From the NCBI RefSeq assembly GCF_050624435.1, contig NC_134539.1, positions 118,899,525 to 118,963,524 on the forward strand: a DNA stretch of 64,000 bases. The letters run 5' to 3'. The stretch is from Tenrec ecaudatus (taxonomy: Eukaryota > Chordata > Mammalia > Afrosoricida > Tenrecidae). The first letter of the stretch is position 1. Each line of letters begins with the position of its first letter. Below are positions 32,101-41,655 of the stretch, piece by piece. A model generated the notes under the pieces. That model saw only the letters and a program-made list of their open reading frames with translations, was not told the origin of the DNA and made no database searches. Both the position numbers and the translations under genes were made by a program.

Positions 32101-35100
32101 TCCGGCTGCACCGCCTTTGGACTGTGCTTACACCTGGCACCGCGTCCTCACTGTGCCGCCCCTCTGCTCAGTCCTCCAGAGCAAGGAAGGGGCTCTGTTC
32201 CTCTCGAGTTATACATGGTAGTTGTTCTGTGGGTGCTAGTTTTTCTTTGGAAAAAGATTTGATTTTAGGGATTAAAATGCAGGGCGCTAAATATCAGCCC
32301 TGAAGGGATTCGTCGGAAGCAAAGTCCGACTGTGCAGACCTGTCTCTGTGCCAGCGTGCTGGGGACTTCTGCCTCAAAAGCATGCTTCTTTATGGGGCCT
32401 TCCTCCTCGTGACCTCCTCTTTCCTCCCCACTCTCCTAAGGGAAGGTCACAGATACCTTGCTTTAGTAGAAAGAGAAGAATACGGAGGCAGTCTCCCACT
32501 CACTGATTGTCTAGCCCCCCCAAACCCACTTAAAGTCATCCACATGGAGTCCATTCTGACCCAGAGCGCCCACTATAGGACGGCGTAGAACTGTCCTTTT
32601 GGGTTCCCCAGGCTGTCATGCTTTGTGGGCGCAAAAAAAGCCACATCTTTCTCCTGTGGGGTAGCTGGTGAACCGGAGCAGCTGACTGCAGCTAGCCGCC
32701 CCACGGGTGGCCCCTAGCCTCCCGGGAGTCATTCACTTCATATAGCACCTTGGTCAAGTCAGGAGCTTTCTCTGAGCTGCAGTTTCATGTCCTGCTCTTG
32801 ACACATGGAGAGAACGGGCACACTCTGGAATGATCCTGGAGAGAAGACAGCTAGCTGACAACGTCAGGCCCTTTCGGAAGGGGCCCTGGTGGCCCTGTCC
32901 AGGACGGGCTGGCTGCTCACCTCGAGGTTGTCCGTCCAGCCCCACCAGCCACCTAGAGTTGCTGGGGGTCAAATCGACTCGATGGCAGTAGGCTTTTGGG
33001 TGGGCTAGGAACTTGTTGGGTGGTAGGGATTAGTACTGGTACTATATGGTAAGGACTACATTTTCCTAAATGTATTAGTTTACACACTTAAGCGATTTGT
33101 TTATTTCTCGACTCAATGAAGCTTTTAAAAACCACCGCTTTCTGCATCTTACGCTTTGATTGTGACCAGACCCCTGGCCCATTGTCCCTCTTCCCCTGGG
33201 CTTGTCAAGGGGTCTGACTCAGGTTGGAGGCCTGTGTGGGGGTTGAGACTTACACGACCGCTGGGCTGGAGCACTTGGCGCTGGTGTAGAAGTACTCCCG
33301 GATGTGGGCGCGGGGCAGGGACCGGGAGATGTAGCCAAAACAGCAGGGTGTGGTGTCCGAGGCGTCTGGGGGAAGAAAGCAGGCAAATCCTTTATTGCTG
33401 ACTGTATACACTGGGCAAATTGTTGAGGGCTTTACGGGGCGCAGAAAGGCCGTTGGCCATGGACACACAGTGGCAGAGTGGGGATTCCAGCAGCGGATCG
33501 GGGGATCCCCTCTCCTCTTGTCTAGTCCTTGAGCCTAGCTTGTCTTATTTCCTGCACACGGAAGCCACCTGCCCTTGGCTCTTAGGACAGCCGAGGCCTC
33601 TTCCTGCCTTGCCCCAAGCCCTCTGCCCTCACTCTTACTCTTCCAGGATCCTTCATGGAGCAGGGAACTGGGAGGGGATGGATGGGGAGAGCGCGTCTGA
33701 AATGCTGACTCGGTGGCTCCTTAAGGCCCCACTCAGGAAGACGTAAGGCTGTCATGAGAAGGGCCCTATTCAGAGTGGCCAAACCCCAACCAAACTCGCC
33801 CTGCTCCGAGGGACCCCACCACACGTTTCCAAGAGTGTACATCTTTGTGGGAGCAGACGGCCTGCCTCATCTTTCTCCCTCTGAGAGGCCTGATGGTCCC
33901 CCAACCCCTAACGTACAGCAACACCCCGCAGGGCTCCTTCTGAGCAGAGGAGGGCAACTTGTTGGTACATTAATTCAGTGGCAATTAATGCCGATTAAGT
34001 GGCCAGTGGCCACTGACCAGCAGTGGAGTGCTATTTAAGTACCAGACAGAGCTGGGTTTGAGTACCAGCTCCCCTCTTTCCTAGTTGCAAGATCTTGGAC
34101 AAGTTACTTAACCTCTCTGGTCCTCCAGTTCCCTGTTAGGTCCAGGGCATCTGGTCAGAGAGGGTGTTACATACGATGACATTCAAAGCTGCCAGCGCAA
34201 TAAAACCAGAGATGTAAAGCACAGCAAACACGAGCCAAAACAAAAGCCACTGCGGTCCAGTTCCTTCTGACTCACAGACCCTGTAGGACAGAGGACAGCT
34301 GCCCCCTAGAGCTGCACACCTCCTCAATCCCTGCCCTGTGGATGTGACAGCTTTGAAAGAACTCACCGCTTTGGAATCGATGCTGACTCACAGGGATTCG
34401 ATAGGGTTTCTGAGACTGTAAATCTTTATGGGAGTGGCCAGCCTCATCTTTGTCCCATGGAGTGGCTGGTGGGTTTGAACCGAACACCTTACAGGTAGTA
34501 GCCCTATGCCTACCTTACAGCACCACTAGGACTGAGGAGCTATTGTTCCCTCTCACACCTCAGTCTTTCCATCTATGAAATGGGGGAGGCCATGACTGTC
34601 GGGGCCCAGGAGGGGTTAAGGGCTCTGAAGTTTGGTCGAAGCATCTTAGGCACCAGTGTCGCTGTGTCCCGAGGTCAGAGTGAGCTCGCCCTCCGGGACC
34701 TCCTGCGGGACTCCTAGGTCGATCCTAGAGACACGGAAAGCGATCAGGAGTTCCTGCCAGGAGGGACAGCTGACAGCTGGGAAAACAATGCAGAGGACTG
34801 TAGATAATGGGACTCAGAGGGTAAATGCTACAGTTGAAAAAGAGGTCAGGGACAGTCAGAGAGGTAGGAGGGCATTTTGGGCAGAGGATCTAGCTACGGG
34901 AACGTGTTTTGCTTATTTATAACAGTTTTTTTTGAATTTTAAAAATCATTTTATTGGGGGCTCGTACAACTCTTTTTAAAACTAATTAATTAATTATTTT
35001 TAAACATTTTATTAGGGGCTCATACAACTCTTATCACAATCCATACATCAATTGTATAAAGCACATCTGTACATTCTTTGCCCTAATCATTTTCTTTTTT

Positions 35101-36452
35101 TTCCCTTTTCTTTTTTTACATTTTATTAGGGACTCATACAACTCTTATCACAATCCATACATATACATACATCAATTGTATAAAGCACATCCGCACATTC
35201 CCTGCCCCAATCATTCTCAAGGCATTTGCTCTCCACTTAAGCCCTTTGCATCAGGTCCTCTTTTTTATTCCCCCTCCCTCCCCGCTCCCCCCTCCCTCAT
35301 GTGCCCTTGGTAATTTATACATCGTTATTTTGTCATATCTTGCCCTATCCATAGTCTCCCTTCCCCCCCTTCTCTGCCGTCCCTCTCCCAGGGAAGAGGT
35401 CACATGTGGATCCTTGTAATCAGTTCCTCCTTTCCAACCCACTCACCCTCCACTCTCCCAGCATCGCCCCTCACACCCTTGGTCCTGAAGGTATCATCCA
35501 CCCTGTATTCCCTGTGCCTCCAGCCCTCATATGCACCAGTGTACAACCTCTGCCCTATCCAGCCCTGCAAGGTAGAATTCAGATCATGGTAGTTGGGGGG
35601 AGGAAGCATCCAGGATCTGGGGGAAAGCTGTGTTCTTCATCGGTACTACCTCGCACCCTGACTGACCCATCTCCTCTCCTAAACCCCTCTATGAGGGGAT
35701 CTCCATTGGTCGACACTTGGGCCTTGGGTCTCCACTCTGCACTTCCCCCTTTATTCAATATGTTATACACACACACACACACACACATACATATATATAT
35801 ACCTATACACATACATATATCTTTTTTTTTTGCATGATGCCTTATACATGGTTCCTTTGGCACCTCATGATCGCACTGGCTGGTGTGCTTCTTCCATGTG
35901 GGCTTTTTTGCTTCTATTTATAACAGTTTTATTGGCATTTCATCTACATGTCATACCATTAAATAATTCAGCCCTATTAAGAAGAGTCATATAATCATCA
36001 CCGCACTCAATTTTAGAACATCCCCTTCTCTGTGCTCATTTGCGCAATTTTCTTAAAAAAAAAAATGTGACCAAACAGAACATTCTCCAATTTGACTTCT
36101 ACATGTCTAATTCAATGCCGTCGATTATATTCCTCATGTCCTACAACCATTATTGATATCCTTTTCCAAATTATCCCGCCCCATTAGCATATACTCAATG
36201 GCCCCTTAGCAGAAACTCTTCCTTCTTCATCCACTGGTCAAATCTGGTTTCTTTTTCTTAGTAGTGTTTGATCTAATAGCCACATATCATATACTTCCCT
36301 AGTTAAATCACTTTAAAAAAAAGTTGTCCCTACCTCACAACCAGCTCTAATGTTCCCGCCCCCTGGGACCTGGACTTACATGGAGAGGCAGAAGCAGGAG
36401 CACAGAGGGTGGCAGCGGCAAGGATGGCCAGGGTGGCTATGAAGACCTTCAT
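29109..36452 (-). CDS. CCL5: CCL5 (RANTES), complete CC chemokine gene, three exons
   Basis: CCL5 is a secreted chemokine that attracts T cells, monocytes and eosinophils through CCR1, CCR3 and CCR5. The CDS joins 36452-36380, 33365-33254 and 29196-29109: 273 bases, 90 residues plus TAG. The signal peptide is 22 residues ([20 protein letters not shown] then SA), one shorter than human. The mature chain is 68 residues, as in human: [11 protein letters not shown] at the N-terminus, the adjacent CC pair at mature 10-11, Cys34 and Cys50, the heparin-binding BBXB motif RRNR at 44-47 (human RKNR), the basic KKWVR at 55-59, and Glu26 and Glu66, both linked to oligomerisation. Intron phases 1 and 2 are typical of CC chemokines. 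The close human match and the HEATR9/TAF15 neighbours exclude other CCL genes. It appears fully intact. Confidence 0.98.
29212..30342. other. CCL5 intron 2, 3' part
   Basis: Mostly unassigned. A block at about 29920-30075 (GTCTGCAGCCATCCACCGAT, GACTTTTTGACTTACC) is paralogous to 46040-46165, so it is an unnamed interspersed repeat. Confidence 0.5.
30343..30359. repeat. Poly(C) run, 17 bases
   Basis: Uninterrupted C run after TCTCAG, in CCL5 intron 2. On the transcribed strand it is poly(G). Confidence 0.98.
30681..30701. repeat. Poly(C) run, 21 bases
   Basis: Second uninterrupted C run, again after TTCTCAG, 322 bases from the first, in CCL5 intron 2. Confidence 0.98.
30937..31185. repeat. 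Compound minisatellite, seven units of ATAAAATAATGCTTCATGG(AT)n
   Basis: The 19-base core recurs seven times, separated by AT runs of varying length, giving a period of roughly 30-45 bases. It lies in CCL5 intron 2. Core copies are identical, which indicates recent expansion or homogenisation. Confidence 0.96.
31225..31445 (+). repeat. MIR SINE
   Basis: GAGCACTTAATGGGGCACC, TACTATGTGCCGGGCCGTAC, TTACAGATGAGGAAAGTGAG and GCTCAGAGAGGTTTTGCGAG are MIR-family text. Confidence 0.75.
31446..32520. other. CCL5 intron 2, unassigned GC-rich part
   Basis: Pyrimidine-rich, moderately GC-rich sequence with overlapping chance frames. An L2-like pattern is suspected around 31600-32200 (CCCAGTC/CTCTCTGCC), but I cannot support it. 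Confidence 0.4.
32525..33000. repeat. Two AfroSINE-type SINEs in opposite orientation
   Basis: Minus copy at about 32525-32705 (ATTCTGACCCAGAGCGCCC, GACGGCGTAGAACTGTCC). Plus copy at about 32870-33000 (GGGGCCCTGGTGGCCCTG, AAATCGACTCGATGGCAGTA). Both lie in CCL5 intron 2 within 400 bases of exon 2. Confidence 0.75.
33254..33365 (-). CDS. CCL5: CCL5 exon 2
   Basis: 112 bases, residues 25-61 plus two bases: [36 protein letters not shown]. Holds the CC pair and the N-loop. Acceptor TTCCCCCAG, donor GTCGT|GTAAGT. Confidence 0.98.
33775..33955 (-). repeat. AfroSINE-type SINE (minus) in CCL5 intron 1
   Basis: TGTGGGAGCAGACGGCCTGC, TCATCTTTCTCCCTCTGAGA and the closing GCAGGGCTCCTT match the reverse complement. 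Confidence 0.65.
34035..34620 (+). repeat. MIR split by minus-strand SINE insertions
   Basis: MIR text at 34035-34140 (TTGGACAAGTTACTTAACCT) resumes at 34555-34620 (CTTTCCATCTATGAAATGGG). The 34240-34545 interval between them holds two minus-strand AfroSINE-type pieces (CCTTCTGACTCACAGACCC; GATGCTGACTCACAGGGATT). The MIR therefore predates the SINEs. Confidence 0.7.
34935..35925 (-). mobile_element. Family X retroelement with duplicated 3' tail
   Basis: Reading the + strand, a short terminal piece (34945-34975) and a ~90-base terminal piece (35004-35093) precede the main body, whose own 3' end begins at 35118. The body continues to about 35925 (CACCTCATGATCGCACTGGC, TGTGCTTCTTCCATGTGGGC). 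It contains an AC/AT microsatellite at 35764-35820. No ORF is supported. Confidence 0.8.
35926..36300 (-). repeat. Old L1 3' fragment
   Basis: CAGTTTTATTGGCATTTCATC, TCACCGCACTCAATTTTAGAAC and GTACATATACT-type text is the antisense L1 3' region, also seen at 59430-59700. It ends about 80 bases before the CCL5 exon 1 donor. Confidence 0.65.
36380..36452 (-). CDS. CCL5: CCL5 exon 1 coding part
   Basis: 73 bases, residues 1-24 plus one base: the signal peptide and mature Ser-Pro. Donor CCAT|GTAAGT. The upstream in-frame Met is 22 codons away and not conserved with the human start, so ATG 36452 is chosen. Confidence 0.97.
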
Positions 36453-36508
36453 GGCGTCAGCGGTCAGAGGCTGGCCAGCTCGTGTGTGGGACCTCAGTCT
36501 CCTCTGTG
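36453..36508 (-). other. CCL5: CCL5 5' UTR (estimated)
   Basis: About 50-55 bases between the ATG and the start site expected 25-30 bases downstream of the TATA box. No transcript evidence is available here. Confidence 0.6.
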
Positions 36509-36529
36509 AGCCCCACAAACCAGCAGCCC

Positions 36530-36535
36530 TTTATA
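36530..36535 (-). promoter_or_regulatory. CCL5: CCL5 TATA box
   Basis: The minus strand reads CCCTATAAAGGGC, the same TATAAAGGG core as the human RANTES promoter. The start site is predicted near 36503-36508. Confidence 0.85.
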
Positions 36536-36566
36536 GGGAGTCAGGGCCAGTCAGCGCGAGGCCCAA

Positions 36567-36577
36567 GGGGAGTTTCC
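36567..36577 (-). promoter_or_regulatory. CCL5: CCL5 NF-kB site
   Basis: GGAAACTCCCC on the minus strand, about 65 bases upstream of the predicted start, is identical to one of the two kB sites of human CCL5. The second human site, immediately downstream, is not recognisable: the sequence is TTGGGCCTCGCGC instead of an AGGGGATGCCCC type. Confidence 0.85.
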
Positions 36578-36613
36578 AAAGTAGCAGCCAACCATCGACT
36601 GTTGTCAATAAGT

Positions 36614-36622
36614 GAAATTGCA
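36614..36622 (-). promoter_or_regulatory. CCL5: CCL5 C/EBP-like site
   Basis: TGCAATTTC on the minus strand, adjacent to the ISRE, as in the human CCL5 promoter. Confidence 0.7.
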
Positions 36623-36623
36623 C

Positions 36624-36645
36624 GAAACGGAAAAGAAAACTGAAA
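36624..36645 (-). promoter_or_regulatory. CCL5: CCL5 ISRE/IRF element
   Basis: On the minus strand TTTCAGTTTTC is followed by TTTTCCGTTTC. This is almost the human RANTES ISRE (TTTCAGTTTTC, TTTTCCGTTTT), bound by IRF1/IRF3/IRF7. The GAAA repeats are all kept. Confidence 0.85.
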
Positions 36646-36699
36646 GAGCCCTGGGAAATACAAGTCTCTCTCTTCCCTTGCCACCCTGCCATCCAGCAT

Positions 36700-37872
36700 G
36701 AGCTCACTGGTTTCCCTTTGCCTAAAGAATAGCCAAGCCAAGCAGGAAGGTGTTCGGCTTATTTGGTTCTATTTTGCTGGCATCCTGGAGGATGGAAAAC
36801 CATTGTCTTGACCCTGTACTTTACCTTCCAGGCTGGCTGCTTCCCAGGGCGCAGGAAGCTGCCTCTTGGAGGTAAGAGGAGGGGCAGTGGGCTAGGGTCA
36901 GAAGACACTGATGGAGTCTTTGCTGGTTTATTCTCTACACTTGATCTCAGCCCAAAGGCTGAGAAGCGATGTTGGTGTATTCTCAATATTGTTTTTTTCT
37001 CTCTCGCTCTCATGCCTTACACCTCTGCCTCAGCCCTCTCTTCTGTGGAAGGATGCTAGGAACAGGCTGGTGTATCGGGGATGGGGAGTCGTCAGAAGAG
37101 GTGGGTTTTCAGCGGGCATGGGGATCTGGTGGCCAGATAAGGGCTGGAGTGGTTTCTCTGGGGTCAGTGTCTTGCTGTCATCCAGACCACAGAGTCACCG
37201 CCACTGACTTGCCGAGTGAACATTGGGGGTGGTTGATAGCTTTGTTGAGCTTCCATGGTCTTGCCTACAGAGTGGGACAAGGAGTTGCAGGCTTTGCGTC
37301 TCTTCCTCTGCTCTCCCCACAACCCAAGGAGGCCTGTGTTACTGCTTATTATCCCCACTCAGCAGTTGCCCGGATCCCCATCCTAGGTTTCCTTGGGCAC
37401 AACCATGACCGAATATCAAAGGGCAGGAACTTTAGGGATCATTTGCCCTTTTTTCCTCATTGCAGAGGAGGAAACCAGGCTCTGAGAGTGCCAGTGATTT
37501 ACCTGCAAAACACACAGCAAGTGAGTGATAAAAGTGGGGTAAGAACTTGGGTCTCCTGGCTTACTCTTCTGTCTGCAAAGTACTATTTGCCATTCAAGGG
37601 TTCATGGTTGAGGACACTCATGGGGTTCTTGGTTGGAGTCGTATCTTTACTCCGATCCGAAGAATTGGTTACAATGAATCTTCATCAATTCCAAGTTAGA
37701 TCATTCAGAATTGGTGGCGATTTGACTTAGATTAGGCTGACGTTGACATCTAGATTAGCTAAAGTAAATTTTTTTCCCGGCAATTAAAAGCACATTTTCC
37801 CCCAAGGTAACCTACACTGAAAACTGAATTAGTATAGATAGGTTTTTCATGCTAACTAGGATCCCATATGCA
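36700..37872. other. Upstream of CCL5, unassigned
   Basis: A MIR/L2-like patch is seen at about 37430-37560 (CAGAGGAGGAAACCAGGCTC, GTGAGTGATAAAAGTGGGG). A 253-codon open frame (36969-37730) has no recognisable homology or splice support and is not called. A TATA-less region with nothing else I can name. Confidence 0.5.
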
Positions 37873-38075
37873 GGAGCCCTGATGGTGTGAAGGCTGTGCA
37901 CTGGGCTGCTCACCACAAGGTCAACAGTTTGAAACCACCAGCTGCTCCAGGGGAGGAAGACGAGGCTTTCTCCTCCCAGCAAGAGCAACAGTCTCAGAAA
38001 CTCACAGGGGCAGTTCTGCCCTGTCCTATAGGGTCGCTAGGAGTCAGAATCGATTCGATGGCAGTAAGTTTTGTC
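37873..38075 (+). repeat. AfroSINE-type SINE, nearly full length
   Basis: Begins GGAGCCCTGATGGTGTGAAG, has GGTCAACAGTTTGAAACCACC and TGTCCTATAGGGTCGCTAGG, and ends ATTCGATGGCAGTAAGTTTTG. About 200 bases. Confidence 0.9.
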
Positions 38076-38419
38076 ACCTATGAAGCTTGGTGACCCAGGT
38101 AGACTGAATTGCCCAGAATGGTAAAATCTCTTCTCCTTTTTTTCTTACAATGGCCCCCGAGACAGAGAGGTGACCTTTCTCCTTTTGCGAAACAGGAAAT
38201 TAGCCTGAAAAGAGGTCATTAGCATCCTCCAAGTTACACAGCCAATACACAGTATTTCTCAGTCTTTTTCCACTGACACGTGTCAATGAGGCTCCTGGTT
38301 CGAAGAGTTCTAGACTCTTCCCAAGAATTCCCTCATTCCCTCCTCACCACACACTTCCCAATGGGAGAAGCATGATTTTTGGGGAGTCTGGCCATCTTGT
38401 TCCACAAAACAAGTTGGGA

Positions 38420-38690
38420 GCCCTTTTGGCTTGTTTTTCAACATTTTATTGCGATTTGAGTTACAGAGCAACTGGGTTTCCATTCAACCACCCCTGTACA
38501 GTTGTTTGGTGACACTGCTTGCAACCCCTACCATGGGAGGGCTTTTCTCTCCATTTCTTTCTTTTTAAAATTTTGTTCTCTCTGTTTCTATTTCTCGCTC
38601 TTGCCCTCTGAACTTTGTTCTTGGGCAAATGCTGCCTTCTTGATCTTCAATTGGCCATTAGTCTAAGGTCTGCCGACGGCCCATGTAGAC
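38420..38690 (-). repeat. L1-like 3' fragment
   Basis: TTTTTCAACATTTTATTGCG and CTTGGGCAAATGCTGCC also occur, collinear, in the split element at 53365-55190. Confidence 0.55.
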
Positions 38691-38864
38691 CTATCTATGG
38701 TTCTGCTGACAAATGACGGGACTGAATCCCGTTCCAGACCTCCGGGCGACTAAGGGCCACCGTTTCGAGTCAAGTGAGCCTGGTCTTTCTTTTAGTGATT
38801 TTGAGTCACATCCCACCCCCCTGCCCCCGGTATAACTTCTGTTACCCACATGTGGGTGGCGGTG

Positions 38865-39080
38865 TAGCCTGGTCATTAGGAGAAGGGATTTAGGGGTCAG
38901 ATCTAGGTTTCAACCCTATTTCTCCTGTTTTTTACCCATGTGGCCTTGATCAAATTGCTTACGCTCTCTGGTCTCAGTGTTCCCATCTATAAAGTGGGGG
39001 CCTAACTGTGGCCCCTCTCACAGTTCTAAAGACAAGGAAATCCCATAAATGTGCTCCTGCCTTCAGGGATCTTAGTACAA
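38865..39080 (+). repeat. MIR SINE
   Basis: AGCCTGGTCATTAGGAGAAG, CATGTGGCCTTGATCAAATT, CCCATCTATAAAGTGGGGGC and CCCTCTCACAGTTCTAAAG are MIR text in order. Confidence 0.75.
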
Positions 39081-40319
39081 TATTTAATATACATTAAGGG
39101 GGCTTAATAACACTAGCTATTATTGTGTTTTTATTAAGAGTAAATATACATTTTGCTGTTTTGCTGTGTATGAAATCCAGGATAGGTAAATCTATAGGGA
39201 CTCGGGAAGCTAATAACGACGTGTACAAGAATAATGGAAATGTTCTAAAGCGTATTGTGGGGATAATTGTGCAGCTCTTCTTGCTGTGATTGACTTAATT
39301 GAATTATTTGATAAATGAAATATATGCCAATAAAACTGTTGAAAAGCAACCAAACAAAAAACTCGTTAAAAAAATAGAAAGAAAAATAAATCCCTCAAAC
39401 TGAAATCCCTTTAAGAATGTTTTAATCGAGACTGCAGAAAAGGCTAAAGTGTTCTTAAAGGGATTGTAGCTTGACTCTAGAACTCTCAGACCCTCAACCG
39501 CGCTGTTTCTAGATAAACTCTGAAGCTCTTGCTAAGGCTCCTGGGCCCAGATGAATTCCTTTCTTCCCTTCCCTGGTTTCAGTTTCCTTCCCTAAGGAAG
39601 AATGACAGCGCTTTCCCAGGATAACAAATATGCCTCATCAGGCAAGGACCAGGCCAGCGACTCACAGGTAGACCTACACAATTCTCATTCTGGAACACAG
39701 CTAAGTCTTTCAGCCGTGTGTGCGTGTGTGTGTGTGTGTGCATGTGTGTGCGTGTGTGAGAGATGCTGGGGGTAGCTGAGGAGGAAGAGGGAGCGGCTCT
39801 GTCTCTTCCATTTTGGTGGTTCCTGTGGACTGCTGGGAGCAGAGGAGGGAGAAGTCCATTTTAACTCCATTCCTGCCTCTGCTTACGCTCCTGCGAAACC
39901 CAGGCTACCTTTAAGGTGTCCTCTGGTTCCAGTGTGCCGAGGCAAAGGGAGAAGCAGAGTCAGTGCCAACAGGGGGTACCTGGCACAGAGCAGGGGGTCA
40001 GTGAGTGGCAACTGCCAGTATTATGCGCGCGTGACTGTATGCTACACACAACGGGCCCAGCACCACCTGCCTGCCTCTTCAAGGGCAGGGATGGCGTGGA
40101 GGGGCTCGGGAGAGGGTAAGGGGCAGTGCTAGTGTCCGGGCACCCTCTCTGTCCTCTCCACTTCACCAGCATGAGCAGCCTACGGTGTCCAAACATTCCT
40201 CATTCGCTCTACGAATGGTTAGCGAGCATGCTGACTGCAGGCACCGCAGGCCCTGCCTTCTGGAGCTCAGGCTTAGGGTGAGGTAGAGGGAAAGCTGAAC
40301 AATAGAGAGTTCTTTGTCT
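39081..40319. other. Intergenic, unassigned; contains a GT microsatellite
   Basis: A (GT)n run with GCGT variants is at 39716-39762. Nothing else is recognised. Confidence 0.5.
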
Positions 40320-40850
40320 TCTAAATTCTATTTATTTTGCAGTTGAGACTAGACAAAGGTTGCTTAGAGCAATCGTACAGTTTTGAAATTGCAACCATGC
40401 GGATTACACTCCTGAAGATGTGGCACGATTCCTACCCTCCTGGGGTGGCCCCTCCCTTTTCCACAGCTGCTCACCGCCCGCCCCCCTCCCCCCAGGATCC
40501 GGGCTGCACTTCTGAATCGCTGTTGACCTTTCGATCCCATCTCGGTCGTTCTTAAAAGGGCAAAACGCTCAAGGCAGATGTTTATTTTAAACCAGTTCAA
40601 GTAAAACCGAAACTACTGTTTGGCGTAACAATGACTTTGGGGAATGTTTTTGGTTTAAGTTTCAAAGATGATTTCAGGGCAATAGTTCCAGAGATTTCTC
40701 CACTCTTCAGAAACTACGGCACCCATGAGAATGCGAAATTCCATTTGATAAACACCCCCCACACCCCCAGGGAGATTTTTCTAGGAAATTTTTGACCAAA
40801 ATGTCCAGGAAGGGTAGCTGAGCACCACAGAGTGGTGCAATCATGACCCG
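40320..40850 (-). repeat. Afrotherian L1-like 3' region
   Basis: TTCTTAAAAGGGCAAAACGC, TCAAGGCAGATGTTTATTTT and GATTTCAGGGCAATAGTTCC recall a repeat common in elephant and tenrec DNA; related text is at 62015-62485. It was not named by search. Confidence 0.5.
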
Positions 40851-41044
40851 GGGAAGGCAGTTAGCCACACATCCCTGTCCCCCTGGCTCTTCTTCCTCTG
40901 TTGCTCTGCGTGAGTAGAGACCAATGTAGTGCCCTGAGTGGACCCAGGTAAGCCTGTAAGACTGCAGGCACCACACAGCAAACTGGGAGCTCGGACAGAA
41001 GCATCAAACATTACCAGCCAATTGGCTGGACGTCCCACGGAAGT

Positions 41045-41165
41045 CATGCTGTTAGGGGCCCCCCGCAGTCCGCTCTGACTCCCAGCGACCCTGTGCTCAG
41101 CAGAGTGAAGCGCTGCCCAGGCCAGCACACTCGCTGCGATGCTTGACCCCTGATTGCAGGCGCTG
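41045..41165 (-). repeat. AfroSINE/RTE 3' fragment
   Basis: CAGTCCGCTCTGACTCCCAG, CGACCCTGTGCTCAGCAGAG, GCGCTGCCCAGGCCAGCAC. Short and diverged; the text is closer to the RTE 3' end. Confidence 0.5.
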
Positions 41166-41208
41166 TGCCAGTCGACCTTGTTGAAGCCTTCCTCTTTAAA
41201 AAAAAAAA

Positions 41209-41650
41209 ATTTTATTGGGGCTCATACAACTCTTATCACAATCCATACATAGATCAATTGTGTAAAGCACATCTGTACATTCTTTGCCCTCATCATTTTC
41301 TTTTTTTAAAAAAAATTAATAAATCATTTTATTGGGGCTCATACAACTCTTACATACATCAATCAACATACAACTCTTACATACATACATCAATTGAGTA
41401 AAGCACCCTTATACATTCGTTGCCCTCATCATTCTCAAAATTTGCCTTGCACTTGGGTTCCTGGAATCAGCTAATTTTCCTTTTTTTTCCCTCCCACTTC
41501 CTCCCCGGTCCCCCCTCCCCCATGAACCCTTAATAGTTTATAAATTATTATTTTATCTTATCATACACTGCCTGGTGTCTCCCCTCACCCACCTTCCCGT
41601 TGCCCATGCCCCAGAGAGGAGGTTACATAGATCCCCGAGATCAGTTCTCC
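41209..41650 (-). mobile_element. Family X fragment with duplicated 3' tail
   Basis: A ~92-base terminal piece (41209-41300) is followed by a second 3' end at about 41326 that continues to ~41650 (GATCAGTTCTCCC). The second copy has an internal ACATACATCAAT duplication. Confidence 0.75.
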
Positions 41651-41655
41651 CTTGG

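Noticed and set aside
36969-37730. 253-codon open frame, the longest in the window
   Set aside because: Composition and sequence resemble no protein, there is no splice or Kozak support, and it overlaps a MIR/L2-like patch and a competing antisense frame.
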